From Mimachlamys varia (taxonomy: Eukaryota > Mollusca > Bivalvia > Pectinida > Pectinidae), in assembly GCA_947623455.1 (NCBI GenBank), contig OX392527.1, positions 48,962,401-49,026,400 of the forward strand: 64,000 nucleotides of DNA, written 5' to 3'. Under the pieces are notes generated by a model that saw only the letters and a program-made list of their open reading frames with translations, did no database searches and had not been told where the DNA came from. Positions 1-9,445 of this stretch are shown here, piece after piece. Each line of letters starts with the position of its first letter. Position 1 is the stretch's first letter. Both the position numbers and the translations under genes were made by a program.

Positions 1-257
1 GCAATTACATTGTACTTGTAAAACCTGAGAATGGAGCACAAGCTGTGTCTAGATAGGCCAGTTAAACACTCACTGGGGTAATAAGTGTACATCCAGCAAG
101 GGCTATGGTTGTCCTTTATCCATTTCTTGTTCTTCTACTGTCAACGGGGTTCTTATATAATTATAAACAGGTATTCAGTGTAGGTAATTGAATAGTTTTC
201 GAGTAACAAAGAATTTAATAAACCCCAGTGATCGCTCGGGCGTAGTGAGTCCTGAGT

Positions 258-745
258 GACAAGAAAACATGCAATAACTGACTTATTACTGCATACTTTA
301 CACCTCTCACAATAGAAAAGTGTGCACAATAAATCACTTGTTACCACGGTCCATTACACATGTAATCAATCCCCTTTCATGGCCATCATGATGCAGGTAA
401 AGCATGTGTAGGTTGGACTGTCCAGGTGAGCTTCTAATTGTGCGTGTTCGAGGTGGAAAGAATACCGTAAGTCGGTTATTGCATGATTTCTTTTCACTCG
501 GGACTTATTATACCCTCGCTATCACTCGAAAACCTTGCAATAACATATTCCTGCATAGTTTGCACCACGAATACACACAATGATTAAGTGAAAAACTTCA
601 CCTTGACAGTCCACACATGCTTTACCGGTATATCTACCAGTGTCCGTGAGTACATACCATATGTAGTAACAAGGGATTAATTGCCCACTATTGTGAGAGG
701 TGGAAAGTATGCAGTTAGGAAGGCAACATGTATCTTGTGAACAAT
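258..745. repeat. Long imperfect palindrome (foldback element)
   Basis: The two halves are imperfect reverse complements folding about position ~503. Matching blocks seen directly include TGCATACTTT-CACCTCTCACAATAG (left about 290-315, right about 688-712), GGTAAAGCATGTGT (left ~396, right ~625) and TTGTGYGT.TTCG.GGTG (left ~438, right ~570). Arms are about 240 bp with indels. No transposase is visible. The cysteine-rich small ORFs here are products of the palindrome and of the (AAC)n run near 745-770. It is probably a non-autonomous foldback or MITE-like element; the family is unrecognised. Confidence 0.7.
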
Positions 746-1789
746 GACAACAACAACAACAACAACAACAAAAAAAAATTAAAAAATGTAATAATCCACA
801 ACCACAAATTTTTGAAATGTGATAAACCAAAGAAAATCTATCGGGTGTCCAATATTAATCTACATCTTGTTCGTTTTAAGTTTTATCAAATTCGGTTTTC
901 CTTTAATATTGGCAGATATTTAAAAATAATCCAAGATTGAAATTACATGAAAAGTAATGAGGTTTGCTTCTTAACTGTACAAACCCAAGTATCATCTTTA
1001 TGTACCACTAACTAGTCTATACAATACTGAAATGCATATGTAATTTATCCATTGATTGCCAGAGAAAACGAAATCCATTTAAACTCAAAATATAAAAACG
1101 GCCTAATGAACAGACATCTACATTTGATATTTGTAAAATATAAACACTTTAGTCTCTGTAGTTTCACAAGGGCTTCTTGATTTTTTTCTCTTACAAATCA
1201 TTGCTCCATTAAAACAAAATCAGGTGAGACTGTTTCTTTAAAGTAAACAGCGCCTTCCAATGGACTAATAAAATTTGAATAGTCTCCTCTCCACAAAAAA
1301 AACATTGATGAAACAATATATTCGATACTCCGAAGGTGAAGCTGGCGTACCCTTATCTAAATTCCTGGAATAGGCCATGTGCAAATTGCAATGTCTTTGT
1401 TATGTGCCAACTTGTGAATACCATTAGCAGACATGTTTGGTCCTGGTATATGTCAGAAGTGTCGTGCTGCGAAATTATAGAACTGCCTTACTTTAAAAGC
1501 AGGTGTCGCACAAAATACAAACTGTCCTACTAATTCATGTTTCGCACAATAAAACTTACATTAAAGACATGTATCGCTCCTTTGTAATCTTCAAAATACT
1601 TACTACTAAATAGAGCAATTGATGAGCGTGTTTTGTTTAACCTGAAACTAAACAAATTGCTTGTCACGTACCTTTGATTGTTTTCATCATATAAATAACT
1701 CTTTGACTATAGAGGATTGTGAAACAAGAGCATGACGTGCACGCTTGAAACAGCTCTCCAAAACACTTCGTCCGTTAAACAAAAACAAA
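746..1789. other. Intergenic, no gene seen
   Basis: AT-rich unique-looking sequence with an (AAC)n run followed by an A-run at 745-785. Only short chance ORFs are present. I did not recognise a canonical polyadenylation signal for the minus-strand gene that ends at 1790. Confidence 0.5.
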
Positions 1790-3727
1790 TCAAAACAACT
1801 TGAATCGAATTATTTGTACCAGGAACGTAATCACGGCACATGCAGTAGCCAGTGATGTACACGTGCTTTTGTTAATACCGCTTAAACCGACGTTTGCACT
1901 TAGGCCAGTCATACTTTCTCTGTTCAGGTTCCCAGAATCTGTGTACCCAGCATTGACATCCTCTGTGACGACCATTGATGTCAAGCGCGTCACAAAGCTG
2001 TATCTCAGTGCCAGTGTTAGGGCTTTTTGTTCATACCTCTCTTTGTCCTCTTCGTTCGATATCAAGGCCAGATCGAGATATTCCTTTATCTTCTTATACG
2101 CCCAAAGTCTCTGGGTGAAAATTTCAGGTTCTCCTGTTTCCAAGACTTCGGACGTAGAATGGAAGGTCTCTTCATTGTTCGCACCAACGGCAACGATTGA
2201 CGCGGTTAAAGGGGTAGAAAGAATGTCCACTTCCGGTTCAAGATTTCCAGCTACGACAATTTCAGAACCATCAAAGAAATTGGAAAAGCTTGTTTCGGTT
2301 AGGTCTTCTGTTACTACCATGGCAACAGGGTATTGAAACTGGACATCTCTGAGAGTGACAGACTCTATTCCTCTGAAAAAGTCTTCAAGTTGTTCACTTG
2401 CATCTTCGTCCTCATATATTTTATAAGCAGCTCCATAGTTCTGAAGTGAAATTTTTGTCAGAAGTTCAAAATTTACTCCATTCCCAAAACCAAGAGAAAA
2501 AATTGAAACTAACCCGTCATCGTTTTTTCGTTGAACATTTTCAAGTATGGCATCTGAGCGCGTTTCACCCGCAGTTGCAACACCATCCGTCAGGAAGACA
2601 ACCAGGTTTCCACGATTTCTCAAAGCGTTATTGAGGTCATGAACTCCAGCTAACAACGCGTCATTGATGTTGGTGCCACCTCCTGCTTGCATCGTATCGA
2701 CATAGGACTTAGCAGCGGAAATGACTTCACTGGTTACCATCACGGGACTCTGTTGCCACCGGTTCACATCACCATTAAATATGATGATGTTAAAAGAATC
2801 ATTTTCTCTAAGTCGTATCAATATCGAGTGCATTGCTACCTTTACCTGTCTAATTTTGTCTCCGTTCATGGAACCACTGACATCGATAACAAAGATAACT
2901 GTTTTGCTCAAGGATGATAAACCGGCCGGTGAGAAGTAGTGGACAAACGCGCGGTCACTGGCAATGATAGTCCCTCCGTTGGTTATCGGAGGAGACAAGG
3001 TATACTTCAGGGTAATGTCACCTTTCAAACCATTGTTTTCATCACTGAAATCCTGCTGTGTTGACAAAGATGGAGTGTACACGAGTTCTCTTTTACTTTC
3101 AGAAGCATGTACAAGAGTATTTTCAGTGTCCATTGAGCTTGACGAAAACGTTTCAGAATCCGGAAGAGCGTACGAAAACATGTCAATGCCCTGGGGCTCA
3201 TCATAAGAAGCAACAACAGTGATGTTGTCCACTATTTGGCTCGGTTCTATGTGTATCTTTTGGGTATATTCTCCCAAAACCTTCTCGATAAGTTCTTGGT
3301 ATGAGAGTCTGAAAGTAGCTTCAGAGCGTGCTGCTACGTTCATATACACGACGAAGTTTTTCATTGCTCGACCCGGGGGAGGGGCAGCTTCTGACACCCT
3401 CCCAGCTGACTGTCCATCTTCACGTGCAGCCTCAAAAGCTTCGTCCGCCTTTTTCTTCTCTGTCACAACACCATGGAGAATACGGTCTTCATTTTGCATC
3501 GAGAAACTCGTTATAAAGGCTTGTGTGGGAACCTGTATGGAGAACATCGCTGTTCTGCTTTCGTTTTTGTCGTTTTCAACCCTACTTGTGATGTGTACAT
3601 TGGCGAATCGTGAAAATACACTCGACTCGACAACCAGTGTCTTTATCGTAGGAGGTGTCACTTCGTCGTCAGCAACACAAGTGCACACTGAGACGGAGAT
3701 TGCAGCAAGAAAAGTAAAGCGAAACAT
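1790..3727 (-). CDS. VIT and von Willebrand A domain protein, ITIH-like
   Basis: 645 residues in one open exon. The frame extends 7 codons further upstream, but that first codon is GTG, so the ATG at 3725-3727 is the likely start; it opens a signal peptide (MFRFTFLAAISVSVC). A VIT domain spans about residues 23-153, followed by a vWA domain at about 275-453 with a complete MIDAS: DVSGS (282-286), T352 in GGGTN and D381 in FLTDG. Residues ~571-591 (ALRYSFVTRLTSMVVT) match the conserved segment after vWA in inter-alpha-trypsin-inhibitor heavy chains. The protein ends in a hydrophobic tail (about 625-645), suggesting a GPI signal or membrane anchor, and lacks the long C-terminal domain of classical ITIH. 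Family knowledge suggests metal-dependent extracellular adhesion or matrix/hyaluronan binding; the ligand is unknown. An upstream 5'UTR exon is possible. Confidence 0.9.
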   Translation of the reverse strand: MFRFTFLAAISVSVCTCVADDEVTPPTIKTLVVESSVFSRFANVHITSRVENDKNESRTAMFSIQVPTQAFITSFSMQNEDRILHGVVTEKKKADEAFEAAREDGQSAGRVSEAAPPPGRAMKNFVVYMNVAARSEATFRLSYQELIEKVLGEYTQKIHIEPSQIVDNITVVASYDEPQGIDMFSYALPDSETFSSSSMDTENTLVHASESKRELVYTPSLSTQQDFSDENNGLKGDITLKYTLSPPITNGGTIIASDRAFVHYFSPAGLSSLSKTVIFVIDVSGSMNGDKIRQVKVAMHSILIRLRENDSFNIIIFNGDVNRWQQSPVMVTSEVISAAKSYVDTMQAGGGTNINDALLAGVHDLNNALRNRGNLVVFLTDGVATAGETRSDAILENVQRKNDDGLVSIFSLGFGNGVNFELLTKISLQNYGAAYKIYEDEDASEQLEDFFRGIESVTLRDVQFQYPVAMVVTEDLTETSFSNFFDGSEIVVAGNLEPEVDILSTPLTASIVAVGANNEETFHSTSEVLETGEPEIFTQRLWAYKKIKEYLDLALISNEEDKERYEQKALTLALRYSFVTRLTSMVVTEDVNAGYTDSGNLNRESMTGLSANVGLSGINKSTCTSLATACAVITFLVQIIRFKLF

Positions 3728-3770
3728 CGTAACATACGTTACCTGCACAACCAGGAAATCAAATACCCAC
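3728..3770 (-). promoter_or_regulatory. Possible 3' splice acceptor just before the VIT/vWA start codon
   Basis: Read on the minus strand, a pyrimidine-rich stretch ending TTCCTGGTTGTGCAG lies about 15 bases before the ATG. This would fit a 5'UTR intron whose last exon carries the whole coding region. The same bases also read as a donor (CAG|GTAACG), so the call is ambiguous. Confidence 0.3.
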
Positions 3771-3828
3771 CATGTCTTTGTTGTGACCTGTTTCTATTTT
3801 TAGTAACCTACAAAGCTATACCCACACA

Positions 3829-3838
3829 TGTATATATG
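3829..3838 (-). promoter_or_regulatory. TATA-like motif upstream of the VIT/vWA gene
   Basis: A CATATATA run on the minus strand lies about 100 bases before the start codon. It could be a TATA box if there is no 5'UTR intron. AT-rich context makes chance occurrence likely. Confidence 0.2.
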
Positions 3839-4430
3839 CTGGATAGACTATTTATCGATTGCCTTGGCCTGATGTATGGGGCCGCCTAATGTCATGTCTG
3901 TTTGTTAGTTCAGTATTTAAATGAAGATGATAAAATTAGTTAACCCAAACCTAAGTCATTGTATTAATAAAATAACTAATACTTTTTTTTTATATAATTA
4001 TAAAGGTTTTTTCGAATTTTTATACAATTTAGGTAACTTTCTATTAGAGAAGGATCTACGATTTTTCAATGAGCTGATTAAACTTAATATTTCCTATTAT
4101 CCGAACGGTGTGTAGACGAAGATATGTATGACTTCAAAAATGGGTATTCGTCTAGTTTTGTAGATAACTGTCGTACATTTTATCTTCCACTTCAATGAAT
4201 CACTGTAAAATGTGTATAAGCCGAAGTTGTAATTAATAATATGATAGTAAATAAGATGTATCTGGATAGGTTGTATGTCTGTTGGAACGATGCTTTAAAT
4301 ATGTAGCAAATAGGCACAGATACAGTGAATGAAATTTTGAAATTTGAAATAATTTTCTGGTTAATTGTTTATTAAATATGGTAAAGTGCTAATATACTCA
4401 CTGGTTGACGGGCGGCCAACCTTATTAAAA
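3839..4430. other. Intergenic, no gene seen
   Basis: AT-rich DNA with T-runs. The small ORF at 3921-4115 has low-complexity composition and no recognisable domain. Confidence 0.5.
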
Positions 4431-4435
4431 TAATA

Positions 4436-4488
4436 TGTTACATGGCTCCGTTAACTTCGTACTATGTGGTTAACGGCGCCATGTAACA
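4436..4488. mobile_element. Palindromic MITE core, copy 1
   Basis: Inverted arms 4436-4455 and 4469-4488 (TGTTACATGGCTCCGTTAAC against GTTAACGGCGCCATGTAACA) enclose a 13-base loop containing TTCGTACTATGTG. Just outside is TTTTAATCAGATTG, a motif also found at the ends of the elements at 37312-37750 and 59776-59872. The core CATGGCTC.GT.AACTTCG is shared with the 59.8-kb copy, so this is a repeated short element rather than a random hairpin. Confidence 0.65.
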
Positions 4489-5070
4489 CATGATTTTAAT
4501 CAGATTGTGAGTCGGCCATCTTGGATTTGCCAGTAATAACTTGTTGTCACTTTTCCATGACCATTACTGAATGGATAATTCCCAAATTCATATGTTGGTT
4601 GTTGTTGGTTCTTAGGTATATCGTTTCGATTTCGGGGCTGATCAGAAAAAAAAATGGCTGACATACGGCCATCTTTATTTTAACAATAATATATTCTTAT
4701 TTCATTTGTAGGTTCTGCTTTTTCTTAATTGTTCTTATTTGTTTTTGGGACTGATCAAAATATAATAAAATACCCACAGGCTACTACCATCATTTAATTA
4801 ATATTGCTTTTCCTTAAGAGGAACTATTAAAATTTATGAAACTAAAATTAAACACATGTAAGAGAATAGAAGGGAAACGATCCAATTATGTCAGAATAAA
4901 TAAGGATTATCTGTGGGTGGCGCCAAGATCTGAGATCCCAGATCCCTCTGGGGGATCTCTTGTTATTACAATGGTTTGTATATCTGTCTGTGATATTTAA
5001 CAACTTTTTAATTTTGTGTTGTTAGTTTATGTAAATATTGTATATTTTACTGTCGACCACTTGTAAGAAG
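4489..5070. other. Intergenic, repeat-like sequence without a gene
   Basis: Contains two diverged stretches that each include a GGG-CTGATCA motif (near 4635 and 4748) and a short palindrome GAGATCCC...GGGATCTC near 4932-4960. No coding region is recognised. Confidence 0.4.
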
Positions 5071-5430
5071 CAGTGGCATAGCTAGGGCTGTTTTGAAGTG
5101 TACGCCGATGTGGTGCCGAAGACAGCACCCGAAGCGCTAGGAGGGTGGGTACAGGAGGGGGATATGTCCACCTTCCGGAAAGGGGGTCTGAGGAGGGGGA
5201 GGGGGAGGATGGGTTTCCAAAGAAAAAAATATTTCCTAGAGGTCTTTGGAGCATTTTAACATGTTCTAGCGCCAATTTTCAGGTATAATGAATTAAAGAA
5301 TAAACACACTTATTTTCTTGTACAATCGTCGTTTTTTTTTTATTACAAATGTATTTTAAATGGGTTTTTTTTGTTAGGAAAAAATATATGTACGCACCTG
5401 AGTACCCGCGTATAGGCAGCTACGCCATTG
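5071..5430. mobile_element. MITE with CAGTGGCRTAGC ends (hAT-like)
   Basis: The left end CAGTGGCATAGCTAGG and the right end, read in reverse complement as CAATGGCGTAGCTGCC, form a terminal inverted repeat enclosing 360 bp. CAGTGGCGTAGC-type ends are common on non-autonomous hAT-like elements. There is no transposase inside, only a purine-rich tract near 5150-5210. I saw no clear 8-bp target duplication (GTAAGAAG against AGAATACT), so superfamily assignment is tentative. Confidence 0.6.
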
Positions 5431-5851
5431 AGAATACTCATATACACAAAGTGCCATCGATATGAAATAAAAGTAAGTTATTATTATTGAGAGATGTGGA
5501 ACGTGAAGTATGTACCGAAGAAGACAGAACTCACAAAGACAGGCATGTTTTGTTTTTTTTTTTGTTTTTTCATCCAGACAATTTTTCGGTATTCAAAATG
5601 TTTTTCAATGGTTTGGGAAAAGCTGAAGATAACGGTCTCATTTGCGAGGTATATTATCCTGTTAGAATATTACAAATAATGATAGATTTTGTTACATTTG
5701 TTTTATAAGATAGACATTATATCTGGGACTTAATTTTAAAGATGTTGACAGCTGTATTACCAGGTGAAATTGGTATTTCAAATGTAGCAAAGTGTTCATT
5801 CTTTCCTTAAAAAATAAAAAAAAAACTAAAAAAAATAGGTCTATCCTTACT
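5431..5851. other. Intergenic, no gene seen
   Basis: Unique-looking AT-rich sequence with T-runs and A-runs. The ORFs at 5487-5708 lack recognisable motifs. Confidence 0.4.
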
Positions 5852-6080
5852 TATCGCACCTCGAACTAGAATGTCATGAAATCATTGGTTGAGAGACGTC
5901 ACGTGGTGACCCTCTATTTTTCTAAAGAGGGTCACTTTGGCACTTTAGATGGCGCTACCAGTTTTATAGAGGGTCAGTTTGATTTAATGGCGACGACATT
6001 TTCCACCGCTTCGAAAATCAAATGGGTTGTATCTTTGAAAAATGGCTTCTAGAATCGTGAATTGTTTTATTATACAATAA

Positions 6081-7364
6081 ATGAAATTACTGATTATGTT
6101 GATTCTGTATAATGACTCAGAATTATATAATTTCTTATGGAAGAGTAAAATTGATAAAATAAAAAGGGATATAATAACTAAAAGTTACCTGGAGGGTGGC
6201 TTAAAGATGATAAATATCAAATCTTTTATTGAATCCTTGAAACTTACCTGGATTCGCAGACTTTTTATATCAGGGGGTAAATGGCAAGTACTGTTTAGTT
6301 TATATGCAGATAAGGATATTCTTAGCAATTGTGGGCCTGAATATATATCTCGTTGTCAACGGACATGTACAAATTCATTTTGGAAAGATGTTTTCCAAGC
6401 ATGGAAGAATTTAGATCTAAAAGAAAGGGAGGTAAGGGACAAAGATGACAATTTATTAAAAACACCTATTTGGCATAACACAAACTTTAAAGTAGGAGAC
6501 AAGACTTTATTTTATAAAGAATGGTTCAATAAAGGGGTGAGGATAATTAATGATTTCATAAAAGATTTTAATGGATGCTTTTTTTTAACTTATGAGGAAT
6601 TTATACAAAAATTTGAAATTAGTACAAATTTTCTCACTTATCAAGGTGTTGTTAATACTATAAAAAAGTATGTAGCAGGAAATACTTCAAATATGGTAAT
6701 ATATTATCCTTATATACCTATGAATTTAGAATTTTTTTTGAAGCATAAAAAAGGCACAAAAGATTTTTATAATTTGCTGTGTAAAAATGATACTACATCC
6801 ACAGGGAAAAGGAAATGGAATAAAATGTTTGAATTTGATGATGAAACCTGGAAATTGATATATATTATCCCTTTTCGGGTGACTAAAAATTCGAAGTTAC
6901 ATTGGTTACAATATAGAATCAACCATCATATTTTAACATCTAACTCATTTTTATTTAAAATTGGTCTTGTTGACACGCCATACTGCCATCATTGTCAGAC
7001 TGAAATAGAAACAATAACTCATATGTTATGGGACTGTATAGAGGTGCAACTTTTTTTAGAAAATTTTGAAATTCTTCTTGATACTCTACTTATCCCTTTT
7101 GCCTTTAATAAAGAAAGTTTTATGTTTGGATTGCTCAATCAAAACAATGTGTACAAGAGAGTTGATAACTTAATCCTTTTAATAATTAAACAGTATATTT
7201 ACAGATCAAGATGTTTACAACTAACTTTGTCTGTACATGCACTTCAAAGACTTATTAAGGAGGCACATTACATTGAAAAATATACTGCAATAAGTAAAGG
7301 GGAAATGTATTTGGGGAAGTTAGATAATGAATGGAATAAATGGAAACAACTGATTAATGCATAA
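6081..7364 (+). pseudogene. LINE ORF2 C-terminal fragment (zf-RVT)
   Basis: An open frame of 427 codons. Its first 11 codons lie in the target site of the foldback, so the ATG at 6081 is not the element's own start; LINE-derived protein begins at about residue 12. The sequence KSYLEGGLKM...FIESLKLTWIRRL is typical of the region just after the reverse transcriptase in L1/Tx1-like invertebrate LINEs. A zinc-finger-like zf-RVT segment follows: HWLQYRINHHILTS (about residues 274-287), CHHC and ETITHMLWDC. The ORF is intact to the stop, but the RT palm with its catalytic aspartates and the endonuclease are missing, so no autonomous activity is expected. Clade assignment within the LINEs is inference. 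Confidence 0.8.
6087..6114 (+). repeat. Target-site duplication of the LINE, left copy
   Basis: 28 bp starting TTACTGATTATG and ending GTATAATG, repeated exactly at 8911-8938 immediately after the LINE poly(A). Three preceding A bases also match, so the exact edge is ambiguous by up to 3 bp. Confidence 0.9.
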
Positions 7365-7638
7365 GTTGCAATAACTCTGTATGTGTTTGCCGTTAAAACA
7401 GTATTAATATATATATTCAATAGTACATATATTTCCGTAATATATTGATAGTTTTTATCATAATTACAACTCCATGTTCATTCATGTAAGACTCGTTTAT
7501 GATATCTTGTGACACTTCTGGTTTTTTTCTCTCTCACTCTCTCTTTACCTCCTCAAGTTTTCTTAATTTTTTTTCTCATATTTACATAAAATACAATATA
7601 AATTTCTGACTTCTACTTAATTTGTTGAATAGTGAATA

Positions 7639-7640
<2 letters not shown>

Positions 7641-7687
<47 letters not shown>
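7641..7687 (+). repeat. (CT)n microsatellite in the LINE 3'UTR
   Basis: Nearly perfect CT dinucleotide run with two CTCG interruptions near its edges. It lies inside the LINE insertion. Confidence 0.85.
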
Positions 7688-7690
<3 letters not shown>

Positions 7691-7781
7691 TGTGTGGGTG
7701 TCTATATGTCTGTTTACATATTGTAAAGCTGTGGGTGTGTGAGTTTGTGAGTGTGTAAGAGTGTGTTAAGATGATAATGTA

Positions 7782-8281
7782 TCAATGTCATGATGATGAT
7801 GATGATGATGATGAGGTTGTAAATGTTAATGATGGTATTAGTATATGATGGCGAAGTAATGGTGAGATGATGATGATTTCATGTTGATGAGAATGATGAT
7901 ATCATGTAAAGGTTATCATGTGAGGATGACGGAAATGTCATAAATTGTGATGAAGATGAATTACACTGTAGATATTGATGAAATACAAAATGTACTTTAT
8001 ATGTTGATGAAATGATGCTTATGGTGATGATAGAGTGATGATGATGATGAGGTTGATGATGATGAGGATGATGATGATGGAATGAAGTGATGACGATGAA
8101 ATACTCTATATTTTGATGAAATTATGCTTATGGTGTTGATAGACAGACGATGATGATAATAAAGTTGTTGTGAGATGATGATGATAATGATGATGATGAT
8201 GGAATGAAGTGATGAAGATGAAATCATGTTGATGAAATACTCTATATTTTGATGAAATTATTCTTATGGTGATGATAGAGA

Positions 8282-8326
<45 letters not shown>

Positions 8327-8587
8327 ATGAAGTGATGACGATGAAATACTCTATATTTTGATGAAATTATGCTTATGGTGTTGATAGAGAGACGATGATG
8401 ATAATAAAGTTGTTGTGAGATGATGATGATGATGATGATGATGAGGATGATGATGATGATGGAATGAAGTGATGACGATGAAATCATGTTGATGAAATAC
8501 TCTATATTTTGATGAAATTATGCTTATGGTGATGATAGAGAGATGATGATGATAAAGCTGTGGTGAAATTATGATGATGATGGCGAC

Positions 8588-8668
<81 letters not shown>

Positions 8669-8745
8669 GTGATGACGATGAAATCATGTTGTCGATATGA
8701 AATACTTTATATTTTGATGAATGAAAATGATGTGACACTGATTAG
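7782..8745 (+). repeat. (GAT)n array with higher-order copies, in the LINE 3'UTR
   Basis: ATG/GAT trinucleotide arrays are interleaved with a repeated non-trinucleotide block (GAAATACTYTATATTTTGATG, at about 8098, 8234, 8344, 8495 and 8698). The result is a tandem array of roughly 110-210-bp units. His- or Ser-rich ORFs on the minus strand here are translations of the microsatellite. Confidence 0.8.
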
Positions 8746-8910
8746 GGTATATAGATATTTAATTTTAAGATGATTATAATACATTGTTTCATGATATTGA
8801 TGATGTATTGTTGATGATAAGGAAGAGTGAAAGTATGAATGAAAGACTATGTGTTGTAATTGTATTATTATGTAAAATTTCTGAAAAATAAAATAAATAT
8901 AAAAAAAAAA

Positions 8911-8938
8911 TTACTGATTATGTTGATTCTGTATAATG
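8911..8938 (+). repeat. Target-site duplication of the LINE, right copy
   Basis: Exact copy of 6087-6114, directly after the terminal A-run of the LINE. Confidence 0.9.
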
Positions 8939-8954
8939 TGTTTAAAAAGTGTCC

Positions 8955-9195
8955 TCGATGCGATAAATTCGTTATATAGTCACTAACTGAAGAGGGTCAG
9001 TTAGTGACTATATAACTTATATTAGTATCCCTGTGTGATAATATAAGTTATATAGTCACTAACTGACCCTCTTTAGAGCAATAGAGGGTCAGTAAAATTT
9101 ATAGGGGGCGAGGGCGGAGCCCGAGCCCCCTATATATTTTACTGACCCTCTATGGCTCTATAGAGGGTCAGTTAGTGACTATATAACGAATTTAT
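8955..9195. repeat. Nested hairpin core of the foldback element
   Basis: Contains GTTATATAGTCACTAACTG three times in alternating orientation. A perfect hairpin lies at about 8970-9018, and an inner palindrome TTATATTA...TAATATAA follows it. The GC-rich centre GGGGGC...GCCCCC (9104-9130) encloses GGGC/GCCC. It is the apex of the foldback and would form a strong cruciform or RNA hairpin. Confidence 0.8.
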
Positions 9196-9445
9196 CGCAT
9201 CGAGGACACTTTTTAAACACATTAAACAGAAACAACACAATCAGTAAGCCATTTTTCAAAGATACAACCCATTTGATTTTCGAAGCGGTGGAAATTGTCG
9301 TCGCCATTAAATCAAACTGACCCTCTATAAAACTGGTAGCGCCATCTAAAGTGCCAAAGTGACCCTCTTTAGAAAAATAGAGGGTCACCACGTGACGTCT
9401 CTCAACCAATGATTTCATGACATTCTAGTCCGAGGTGCGATAATA

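Larger units (their letters stand above)
6115..8910 (+). mobile_element. 5'-truncated LINE retrotransposon insertion
   Basis: The segment is bounded by perfect 28-bp direct repeats and ends with AAATAAAATAAATAT followed by a run of A, the signature of target-primed reverse transcription. It holds the C-terminal part of a LINE ORF2 (to 7364) followed by a ~1.5-kb 3'UTR rich in CT and GAT repeats. Truncation removed the endonuclease and the catalytic reverse transcriptase, so this copy is dead. The exact duplication suggests a fairly recent insertion. Confidence 0.88.
5852..9445. mobile_element. Long foldback element split by a LINE
   Basis: The left arm begins TTATCGCACCTCGAACTAG and the right arm ends with its near-perfect reverse complement at about 9445. 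Removing the LINE (6115-8910) and one copy of its target duplication makes the left arm continue from 6114 straight into 8939, where it pairs with the right arm (9200-9250) without a break. The rebuilt element is about 770 bp and folds about ~9116. The left arm carries an additional ~38-bp segment near 6049-6086 and nested hairpins absent from the right arm. AGGGTCA/TGACCCT occurs about eleven times. The 79-codon minus ORF at 9179-9418 lies in the right arm and has no recognisable domain. Confidence 0.85.

Noticed and set aside
3728..3748. Seven extra N-terminal codons of the VIT/vWA protein
   Set aside because: The first codon there is GTG, not ATG; the downstream ATG opens a good signal peptide.
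7997..8738. Minus-strand His- and Ser-rich ORFs
   Set aside because: Translations of the GAT/ATC trinucleotide array in the LINE 3'UTR.
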